This document shows, one piece after another, positions 58,685-64,000 of a stretch of DNA of 64,000 bases. Numbering within the stretch: position 1 is the first letter of the stretch; every line of letters starts with the position of its first letter. The stretch comes from Coraliomargarita sp965656715 (GTDB taxonomy: Bacteria; Verrucomicrobiota; Verrucomicrobiia; Opitutales; Coraliomargaritaceae): assembly GCA_965656715.1 (NCBI GenBank), contig CBFHLR010000004.1:56932-120931 (forward strand), in the 5' to 3' direction. The notes beneath the pieces were generated by a model. It was not told the DNA's origin. It ran no database searches and was given only the letters and a program-made list of their open reading frames with translations. Both the position numbers and the translations under genes were made by a program.

Positions 58685-60127
58685 CTACAAGGCATCCAGC
58701 GGACTTTCTGGCCGTTTCGCCCCCTCCACATGCAAATAAATGCGCGTCGTCTCCAGATTACTGTGCCCGAGTAGTTCCTGCACCTGACACAGGTCCGCAC
58801 CGCCACGCATCATATGGGTCGCAAAGCTATGCCGCAGCACATGCGACGTCACTCGCTTGGCGATCCCCGCCTGACGTGCCGCTCGCGTCACCGCACTGCC
58901 ATACACCTTAGCCGCCACATGATGGCGCCGAATCGTTCCCGGCGCACGCGGATCTTTGGCCAGCCCTTGGGCAGGCCAAAACCAAAACCACTCCCAACGC
59001 TCACCCGCACTACGGAACTTGCGCGCCAAGGCCTCCGGCAACCACACCCCTGCCACGCGATCTTGACGATCCTGTGCATAGACTTCACGAGCCCGGCTAC
59101 ACTGCGCCTGCAATGCATCGACTAACGAGTCCGGCAACAGAGTGACCCGATCCTTATCTCCCTTGCCACCGCGCACGATCAACTGCCGGTTGTCAAAATC
59201 CACATCCTTGACCCGAAGCCGCACCAGTTCCGAGACCCGCAACCCCGCACCATACTGCAACTTCGCCATCAATGCGTGCTCAGGAAGCATCTCCGCCAAG
59301 ATCCTACGAATCTCATCGACCGATAAAACCACCGGTATCCGTTTTGCCCCCGTAGCCTTCTTGTAGTCGCTAAAATCACCCAGCTCACGCTTGAGCACAT
59401 CGCGATAGTAAAACACCAAGGCATTCAGCGCCAGACGCTGTGTGCCACCACTGACTTTCTCCTGCACCGCGAGGTGATCTAAATACAGCTTAATCTCATT
59501 CTCGCCGAGCGACTCCAAATCCGCCGTTTGCCAATACTGCGCAAAACGTTGTAAGCGCTGTAAATACGACTTCTCCGTGCGGTAACTGTAATTCCGAATA
59601 CGCACCCCCTTGATGCAATCCATCCGCCACTTCGGCTCCGAAGCTTGAAGCCGTGTAGGCAGCCGATCCGGCCCCCGTGGCCCTGCTGACACCCCCGCCC
59701 CGTCAAGAGATTGCGCAGCACCGTCTCGGTGCGCACTTATCTCCTGAGCGGCTCGCCCCTCCCCCTCAGACTCCCCTGCTTGAGAAGGAGGAGGCACTTG
59801 GCTCTCCTGAGCTTCGCCGCAGGACTTGCCAAGTGGGGGTGGTTTAATATCGATCGCTACCTCACCTCGCCACTGAGCTGCAGCCGAACGAAAAAACCAA
59901 TTCAGGGCCCCCTTCCAACGCTGTAACACCCAATCGTTTGGAGATTTTCTGGCCACCGCCATCGCAACAAAAGCCCGCGCTTGCTCACAATCGGCTCCGA
60001 CGTGACCATTCTTACAATAACTCAAAAACCAACGAATCGTAATCATATACGACGCGCGCTCCTGCTCGCTCAAGGCCTCATCGGAGTCCAAGGCGCTCTG
60101 CCAATCCGGAAAATGAACCGCCTTCAT
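58685..60127 (-). CDS. intI: Integron integrase IntI with an additional N-terminal domain
   Basis: A 480-residue tyrosine recombinase. The catalytic set is Arg in LQYGAGLRVSELVRLRVKDV, Lys in VRGGKGDKDR, His-Arg in TSHVLRHSFATHMM, His in LLGHSNLETTRIY and the nucleophile Tyr in that IY. The insertion WEWFWFWPAQGLAKDPR with the following RRHHVAAKVYGSAVTRA is the IntI-specific patch needed for attC binding. Besides the usual core-binding domain (RNYSYRTEKSYLQRLQRFAQ), there is a second SAM-like N-terminal domain (residues 1-90, QERASYMITIRWFLSYCKNG), joined by a linker (about 90-160) encoded partly by a palindromic repeat. I chose the ATG at 60127. It points away from the cassette array, the classical layout. 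Confidence 0.93.
   Translation of the reverse strand: MKAVHFPDWQSALDSDEALSEQERASYMITIRWFLSYCKNGHVGADCEQARAFVAMAVARKSPNDWVLQRWKGALNWFFRSAAAQWRGEVAIDIKPPPLGKSCGEAQESQVPPPSQAGESEGEGRAAQEISAHRDGAAQSLDGAGVSAGPRGPDRLPTRLQASEPKWRMDCIKGVRIRNYSYRTEKSYLQRLQRFAQYWQTADLESLGENEIKLYLDHLAVQEKVSGGTQRLALNALVFYYRDVLKRELGDFSDYKKATGAKRIPVVLSVDEIRRILAEMLPEHALMAKLQYGAGLRVSELVRLRVKDVDFDNRQLIVRGGKGDKDRVTLLPDSLVDALQAQCSRAREVYAQDRQDRVAGVWLPEALARKFRSAGERWEWFWFWPAQGLAKDPRAPGTIRRHHVAAKVYGSAVTRAARQAGIAKRVTSHVLRHSFATHMMRGGADLCQVQELLGHSNLETTRIYLHVEGAKRPESPLDAL
59771..59845. repeat. CTCCCC/GGGG palindromic repeat family B inside intI
   Basis: CTCCCCTGCTTGAGAAGGAG hairpin, then GCACTTGGC ... GCCAAGTG enclosing an extra CTCCTGAGCTTCGCCGCAGG segment, then GGGGGTGGTTTAA. 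It is translated in frame as the Pro/Ser/Glu-rich linker between the two N-terminal domains of IntI. Confidence 0.8.
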
Positions 60128-60600
60128 AATGCACCACGTATACACATGTTCACCCTGAAGTTGCAAGCAAAATATAGTGCACAAGTGTTTACACCCCAAA
60201 CAACAAGCCCTCCCCGACGACACCGACAGGTCGCATCCAACAGTTTCCTCAATCCCTTTAAACTGGCAGGTTTCAGCCTACACCAGGCCTTGAACTGGCG
60301 GGTTTCAGCGCGCCCCACTCCAAGCACCTTAGAAATACCTAAAAAATAAAAGATACACCCCAACCGGGGCGCCGTAACACCCCATCCAAGTTTAACGTTA
60401 GTTCAACAAGAACTCAAAGCTGCTCAAACCTGCCTACTCAAGCGGATTACACCCAACTGTCAGGCAAGCATCGAACCTAACCGCAATTTATTTAGAGAAC
60501 CACAGCAATATCACTTGCCATAAGACATCACAACGAATTCAATCCGCAACATGAAGCCTCCAGCAAAGATTAGCCAAGAGGTATGATAATACTGTTCGGT
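60128..60600. promoter_or_regulatory. intI upstream region and presumed attI
   Basis: No gene is seen here. On the minus strand TTGCAA (60161-60166), an 18-base spacer and TATACG (60137-60142) form a possible intI promoter; the spacer contains a TGTTCA half-site (60147-60152) like that at lexA. A 17-base near-identical direct repeat, AACTGGCAGGTTTCAGC (60261-60277 and 60293-60309), may be an integrase-binding repeat. The array junction is GTTCGGT at 60594-60600. A TATGATAAT box (60582-60590) could drive cassette expression, though no good -35 is visible. Confidence 0.5.
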
Positions 60601-60607
60601 AAAAGAA

Positions 60608-61009
60608 ATGAAAGACATCACCAACATCGAAGGAAAAGAGTATTTCTCGCCTGTTACCAATCAAGGTTATGGGATTGGCGAAGTCTTCAGTGGTCGATTA
60701 CCTGAAGGGTTTACGACCGAAGCGTTCGGGACGCCTTTCGCATACGATGGTTGCGGGAACCTTTTCACAGAGAACGAAAAGAAAGAAATCTGTTTCTGGG
60801 ATCACGAAACGGATGAAGTCGTAGTCATTGCGAAGAGCTGGAATGCCTTCACTGAAGGTTGCGTAGATACTGAGCCTGTCGAGTTGAAAGAAGGACAAGT
60901 GAAGTCTGCTTGGATCGATCCAGAATTTGCGAAGCAGATGGGAATCGAAGTCCCAAGCGATGGATGGAAGAAACGAAACACCGAACAAGGCAGTGGTGGC
61001 AACGGCTAA
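60608..61009 (+). CDS. Cassette 1: SUKH (SMI1/KNR4)-like protein
   Basis: A 133-residue protein. The central part, GTPFAYDGCGNLFTENEKKE followed by ICFWDHETDEVVVIAKSWNA FTEGC, follows the SUKH pattern (small residue, DG-GN, WDHE, SFxxF). SUKH proteins often neutralise contact-dependent or polymorphic toxins. No toxin gene is next to it, so it might act as an orphan immunity protein against incoming toxins. The last residues (QGSGGNG) are encoded by attC. The start codon follows the junction GTTCGGT by seven bases and there is an AAAGAA site, so expression probably depends on an upstream promoter. Confidence 0.75.
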   Translation: MKDITNIEGKEYFSPVTNQGYGIGEVFSGRLPEGFTTEAFGTPFAYDGCGNLFTENEKKEICFWDHETDEVVVIAKSWNAFTEGCVDTEPVELKEGQVKSAWIDPEFAKQMGIEVPSDGWKKRNTEQGSGGNG

Positions 61010-61035
61010 CGCCGCGCCACACTTTGACGTTCTAC
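60980..61035 (+). other. attC site of cassette 1
   Basis: R'' ACCGAAC (60980-60986) is the exact reverse complement of the cassette's own 5' core GTTCGGT (60594-60600). The centre GGTGGCAACGGCTAACGCCG recurs in part in attC5 and attC6. R' is GTTCTAC (61029-61035). Confidence 0.9.
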
Positions 61036-61042
61036 GAAGGAA

Positions 61043-61258
61043 ATGAAACCGATCCCATACAATTTGATTCTATCCTATCTCATCCTCTTTGCATGGCTAT
61101 GGGTAGGAAGCGAATTGATCGACACTGACATCATGAAATCAAGCCCAGTGATTACATTAGGATTTGGACTCAGCTTGATGCTCACATACAGATTGCACCG
61201 ACAAAAGACTCTAAGAGAAGAAGGAAAAAATGAATCTTATCAGACGAAAGAGAATTAG
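61043..61258 (+). CDS. Cassette 2: small membrane protein
   Basis: A 71-residue protein with two predicted membrane helices (LILSYLILFAWLWVGSELI; VITLGFGLSLMLTYRL) and a charged C-terminal tail (RQKTLREEGKNESYQTKEN). It starts seven bases after the cassette boundary, with GAAGGA as a ribosome-binding site. No family is recognised. About 57 non-coding bases separate its stop from attC2. Confidence 0.65.
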   Translation: MKPIPYNLILSYLILFAWLWVGSELIDTDIMKSSPVITLGFGLSLMLTYRLHRQKTLREEGKNESYQTKEN

Positions 61259-61305
61259 CATGACGAAAAGAAGCAGTATGAACCGTCACTCCACCCACAA
61301 CCCAC

Positions 61306-61367
<62 letters not shown>

Positions 61368-61371
<4 letters not shown>

Positions 61372-61433
61372 AAAAAAATGAAATGCATGTAAGCCACTTA
61401 TCAGAAGAAAACGCGCAGCGCTTATTCAGCTGA
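61368..61433 (+). CDS. Cassette 3 leader: possible 21-residue peptide
   Basis: ATG inside the R' core opens a 21-codon frame (MQKNEMHVSHLSEENAQRLF, then S and TGA) that ends 20 bases before the main cassette gene. It could be a leader peptide aiding translation of the next gene, or chance. No homologue is known to me. Confidence 0.3.
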
Positions 61434-61453
61434 ACGAAGAAAGCACCTCAGAG

Positions 61454-62341
61454 ATGAAATTAACCTTCTTGCTAATATGGCTCATCGCAGCATTCGGCAT
61501 TGCACATGCAAATATGCGCATGCCTCAACAGGAGCTATACATCTGCAAGGAGAAGGTGACCTTCACAGTTTACGAGCGTTATTCAGATGTTGAAGCCCAT
61601 TTCTGGCTGAAAGACACCGGAATAGTTCTTTACGACGAAGAAGCATGGGCTCACGTGAAGGCACCAGTCTACATCGAGTTTCCAGTCTACATTCCAAAAC
61701 TTGGCTATGGATCAAAGGAAAGCTCCACGTTCTGGAGAGAATTCCAAGGATATACTTACTATACCATCGACTCTACAAACGAAGAAACTGGCCGGGTATT
61801 CAAGGGGGATATTTTTCACTCTTTGCTTGGTCTAGAAATGCAAATCAAACGTCCATTTAAAGATGAACATAGAATTGATCATTTCTGGATAAAAGACCCA
61901 GTAGCCAATCCATATCCAAAACCACCAGGGTATCTATATGACACCTTGAAGTATTCAGCTGAATTGACGTTTAGAAGTGAAACGAGAAGATTAAAAGAAG
62001 GCGAAGAGCTAGAAGTAATCATTCGATACCGGCAGCACCACATTAGTAGTTCCGGGCGCTGGAAAGCTGCTTACACTCCAAACTTACCACCATTACAGCG
62101 CAGCAGGCAAATCCCAGCAGAAATTCCAGAAGACTTTCAAATCATATTTAATGCCAGTGACGACATAACGATGCTAAGGCTGATAAGCGAATCATCAGTC
62201 CAAAAAGCTAATGATAAGCAAATAATAGTTACCGCAGAAGACTGGTCTACGATTCTGGTGGAACCAGTCGTCATCAGCCCAATAGATCCATTTCCATCAA
62301 CCCCTGAAGAAGACGCTCTGTTCGATCTATTTTTCAAATAA
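61454..62341 (+). CDS. Cassette 3: hypothetical secreted protein
   Basis: A 295-residue protein with signal peptide LTFLLIWLIAAFGIAHA. The mature part is beta-rich and aromatic (VTFTVYERYSDVEAHFWLKD; YTYYTIDSTNEETGRVFKGD; AELTFRSETRRLKEGEELEV IIRYRQHH), consistent with a periplasmic or surface protein. I recognise no family. Two cysteines at most are visible, with no catalytic signature. Much more AT-rich than the chromosomal genes to the left, as expected for cassette cargo. Its ribosome-binding site region is CCTCAGAG. Confidence 0.7.
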   Translation: MKLTFLLIWLIAAFGIAHANMRMPQQELYICKEKVTFTVYERYSDVEAHFWLKDTGIVLYDEEAWAHVKAPVYIEFPVYIPKLGYGSKESSTFWREFQGYTYYTIDSTNEETGRVFKGDIFHSLLGLEMQIKRPFKDEHRIDHFWIKDPVANPYPKPPGYLYDTLKYSAELTFRSETRRLKEGEELEVIIRYRQHHISSSGRWKAAYTPNLPPLQRSRQIPAEIPEDFQIIFNASDDITMLRLISESSVQKANDKQIIVTAEDWSTILVEPVVISPIDPFPSTPEEDALFDLFFK

Positions 62342-62378
62342 AGCACAGTGAAAATCCCTAACCATCAAAAGGAAACTG

Positions 62379-62443
62379 GCATATCCAGTCGAGACGGGCA
62401 ACTAGTGTGCTGCGCCCACTAGCACCCGCTCTCTACGTTAGCT
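62379..62443 (+). other. attC site of cassette 3
   Basis: R'' GCATATC (62379-62385) is the exact reverse complement of the unusual 5' core GATATGC of this cassette. The stem contains ACTAGTGTGC / GCCCACTAGC. R' is GTTAGCT (62437-62443). Confidence 0.85.
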
Positions 62444-62449
62444 AAAAGA

Positions 62450-62707
62450 ATGGAAGAAGCGGTCACATTTATATTTTTCCTCTTTTTTGAGCTCATCTTC
62501 TTCAAGCTCGCTTACTACTCTGGTTGGCTATTCCTGAAAGTCCTCTCGCTCGGGAGAATCATGATTCAACCGAAAAGAGAAAAATGGAATGAAAGAGAAG
62601 AAAAAGGAATCGAATACCACCTAACTGATATGCAGACGGCGGTTGTAGGGTTTTTCGTATGGATAAGCATCATAGCCACATATATCGTTCTGAACTTAAA
62701 AAGCTAA
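62450..62707 (+). CDS. Cassette 4: small membrane protein
   Basis: An 85-residue protein with an N-terminal hydrophobic region (TFIFFLFFELIFFKLAYYSG WLFLKVLSL), a basic central loop (QPKREKWNEREEKG) and a C-terminal helix (AVVGFFVWISIIATYIVL). It starts 12 bases after the boundary. The stop codon TAA is part of the R'' core AGCTAAC, so gene and attC are merged. Function unknown; the topology with a basic cytoplasmic loop is like that of small membrane toxins or phage-defence effectors but this is only a resemblance. Confidence 0.65.
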   Translation: MEEAVTFIFFLFFELIFFKLAYYSGWLFLKVLSLGRIMIQPKREKWNEREEKGIEYHLTDMQTAVVGFFVWISIIATYIVLNLKS

Positions 62708-62767
62708 CCAGGCGGAGTAGCCAACACCTAGGCTGCGCCTAGGCGTCGGCTATCCTCTACGTTCGAT
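62701..62767 (+). other. attC site of cassette 4
   Basis: R'' AGCTAAC (62701-62707) exactly matches the cassette's 5' core GTTAGCT. The stem includes GCCGACGCCTAGG-type pairing (ACACCTAGGCTGCGCCTAGG). R' is GTTCGAT (62761-62767). Confidence 0.88.
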
Positions 62768-62772
62768 AGGTA

Positions 62773-63045
62773 ATGAAAAAGTTGAATAGGAAAGAAAAAG
62801 GAAAAGCAGCTCTCGGAGTGTTTCTCTTCTTTCTAATCGGGACAGTTTCCTGCTACTGGACCTACGTCAGCACTCGTGGATTGATAGAATCTGAATGGAA
62901 GATTGAGAACTTCGGTTTCATCGTCTCCTACTTCGCCGGATTTATTGTGGCAGGAGCATTCTCACTGGCATTCTTAAGTATTATTGGCTTTCTTTTACTC
63001 AAAGGTCTTCGGAGACCTATCCAGTCAGAGCGGGTCAACGGCTAA
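62773..63045 (+). CDS. Cassette 5: small membrane protein
   Basis: A 90-residue protein with a basic N-terminus (KKLNRKEKGK) and two membrane helices (AALGVFLFFLIGTVSCYW; GFIVSYFAGFIVAGAFSLAF), ending in a basic segment KGLRRPIQSERVNG whose last residues are encoded by attC. It starts 12 bases after the boundary. No family is recognised. It is one of three small two-helix membrane proteins in this array. Confidence 0.65.
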   Translation: MKKLNRKEKGKAALGVFLFFLIGTVSCYWTYVSTRGLIESEWKIENFGFIVSYFAGFIVAGAFSLAFLSIIGFLLLKGLRRPIQSERVNG

Positions 63046-63071
63046 CGCCGCGCCCGTCCTTTACGTTGGCT
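63019..63071 (+). other. attC site of cassette 5, with degenerate R'' core
   Basis: By alignment with attC1, R'' is ATCCAGT (63019-63025), whereas the cassette's 5' core GTTCGAT predicts ATCGAAC. The centre GTCAACGGCTAACGCCGCGC is like attC1. R' is GTTGGCT (63065-63071). Confidence 0.8.
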
Positions 63072-63078
63072 AATAAAA

Positions 63079-63768
63079 ATGGAAAAAGAAATCGAAGAGG
63101 TATTCGAGACGCTTGAAGCGAGCAGGCGCAAGTCATCCATAGCTCAAATTGGTGGTTTCAGACCCCCAGAGAGTCCGTTGCATTCTTGGTTCGGAGGGCG
63201 AGGAGTTGGTCTCGCTGGAGAAGAGTTACCACTGTATAAAGGAAAAGAGATGTTTCCTCTTATGCAGGTTCGAATCGATGAACTTCCATACATTCCGGCA
63301 GCGCTCGAAAGAACAAAATTTTTAGTGGTATTCTTCAATCGAGACGAAATTCCATTCGATCAAGAAAATGGGAATGGATGGCTAATCAGGGAATATGAGT
63401 CCGTAGAAGACTTGATGCCTTTGCCAGCATCAACGGAAGCTCCAGTGGTTAAAGATTTTCCAATAAAGTGGAGTTTGAGTGATACAGAAGGTCCCGGTTG
63501 GGAAGACGCTTGGGGCGTCACCGATCTAACTCCAATAAATGAATCAGAAGAAGCTTCAGATCTATTTTTTGACCGATTCTCGAACCATAGCGGAACGAAA
63601 CTTGGCGGATGGCCATCTGACATACAGCATGGACTTGGTGGCGACGGAGAGTTCATTTTCCAAATCGGAAGTGAAGAAAAACCAAGATGGATGTGGGCGG
63701 ATAATGGAATCGGATACTTTTTGAAAGAAACCAACGGAGAGTGGAGCTTCCAATGTCAGTTCTACTAA
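63079..63768 (+). CDS. Cassette 6: DUF1963 (YwqG-like) protein
   Basis: A 229-residue soluble protein. The C-terminal part matches DUF1963: GTKLGGWPSDIQHG, then EFIFQIGSEEKPRWMWADNG and IGYFLKETNGEWSFQCQFY. The middle has PLMQVRIDELPYIPAALE and FLVVFFNRDEIPFDQ, also typical. DUF1963 proteins are common beside SUKH and other immunity genes, but their biochemical role is not established. The start ATG lies eight bases after the core. Full length for the family (about 220-260 residues). Confidence 0.75.
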   Translation: MEKEIEEVFETLEASRRKSSIAQIGGFRPPESPLHSWFGGRGVGLAGEELPLYKGKEMFPLMQVRIDELPYIPAALERTKFLVVFFNRDEIPFDQENGNGWLIREYESVEDLMPLPASTEAPVVKDFPIKWSLSDTEGPGWEDAWGVTDLTPINESEEASDLFFDRFSNHSGTKLGGWPSDIQHGLGGDGEFIFQIGSEEKPRWMWADNGIGYFLKETNGEWSFQCQFY

Positions 63769-63777
63769 ACAAACAAG

Positions 63778-63838
63778 GGCCAACAAGGCGGTGGTGGCAA
63801 CGTCGCTAACGCGCCGTCGCCACACCTCAACGTTATGC
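63778..63838 (+). other. attC site of cassette 6
   Basis: R'' GGCCAAC (63778-63784) matches the cassette's 5' core GTTGGCT with one mismatch. The centre GGTGGCAACGTCGCTAACGC is a variant of attC1. R' is GTTATGC (63832-63838). Confidence 0.88.
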
Positions 63839-63845
63839 AAAGAAT

Positions 63846-64000
63846 ATGGAAATAGAACTACACCTAATAAACGAAACTCAATTCCAATCCCTCACTAAAT
63901 CTATGACGGTAGAGGAATTTGCAACCAGCGCTAGAAATGATCAGACAATCGAGACAACAGAGATCCGAATGGATCCATATGCCAGTCCACTATTCAACAT
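63846..64000 (+). CDS. Cassette 7: partial hypothetical protein, cut by window end
   Basis: Fifty-one codons from the ATG at 63846 are visible (MEIELHLINETQFQSLTKSM; VEEFATSARNDQTIETTEIR) and remain open at the end of the window. The start lies seven bases after the attC6 core GTTATGC. The polar, helical sequence gives no family. Its attC must lie beyond the window. Confidence 0.6.
   Translation, partial: MEIELHLINETQFQSLTKSMTVEEFATSARNDQTIETTEIRMDPYASPLFN

Noticed and set aside
58685..60127. Phage or XerC/D-type tyrosine recombinase
   Set aside because: The IntI-specific patch between the catalytic boxes and the attC array next to it decide for an integron integrase.
60261..60309. Direct repeat pair taken at first as a CRISPR-like start
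   Set aside because: Only two units of 17 bases, no further spacing and no cas gene; better read as part of attI.

Overview
The window looks like a chromosomal segment of a marine-type member of Verrucomicrobiota, probably the Opitutae/Puniceicoccales (Coraliomargarita-like) group. Grounds: a PEP-CTERM surface protein, a type II secretion cluster of the verrucomicrobial kind, coiled-coil proteins starting with MNKTLMLVICDFLLLS, several families of short interspersed repeats between genes, and many start codons without a Shine-Dalgarno sequence. This placement is inferred from gene content; no rRNA or tRNA gene was seen. Two runs of exactly 99 N (774-872 and 20109-20207) interrupt gspG and hemW.

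Layout. 0.2-9.2 kb: a stand-alone receiver protein, then a type II secretion cluster gspG-H-I-J-K-L-M-D plus a GspC-like gene; the ATPase (GspE), inner-membrane platform (GspF) and prepilin peptidase must be elsewhere. 9.3-15 kb: a small lipoprotein, polyphosphate kinase, an L,D-transpeptidase and a biotin-free carboxyltransferase subunit. 15-19.7 kb: nucleobase salvage (UraA- and AzgA-type permeases, Hpt, a Tsx-like outer-membrane channel and a convergent Apt). 19.7-27.8 kb (minus): hemW and an oligopeptide ABC transporter with a fused OppB-OppC permease, interrupted by two plus-strand genes. 28-31.5 kb: lexA with a clear operator, the 5-oxoprolinase genes pxpBCA and a half-length receiver protein. 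31.7-43.7 kb: a SNF2 helicase, PheA with a duplicated chorismate-mutase region, ScpB, IlvD, Pgi, RsmI and ChrA. 43.7-53.3 kb: Mpg, Dtd, a PAS-SpoIIE phosphatase, a MATE pump, RsmE and a Fur-type regulator heading sufC-B-D-T. 53.5-58.6 kb: a PEP-CTERM protein, a methyltransferase and two large proteins of unknown function.

58.6-64 kb is a chromosomal integron. An IntI-type tyrosine recombinase on the minus strand faces away from at least seven AT-richer plus-strand gene cassettes, separated by six attC sites. The 5' core of each cassette matches the R'' core at its own 3' end: exactly for cassettes 1-4, with one mismatch for cassette 6, and degenerate for cassette 5. Cassette products include a SUKH (SMI1/KNR4)-like protein, a DUF1963-like protein, three small membrane proteins, a secreted protein and a partial gene cut by the window end.

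The second theme is short palindromic repeats that have entered reading frames without breaking them. A composite element lies in the leader peptides of three consecutive pseudopilin genes (gspI, gspJ, gspK), and a CTCCCC/GGGG-type element lies in frame inside pxpA and inside the integron integrase. The same families also occur between genes elsewhere in the window.
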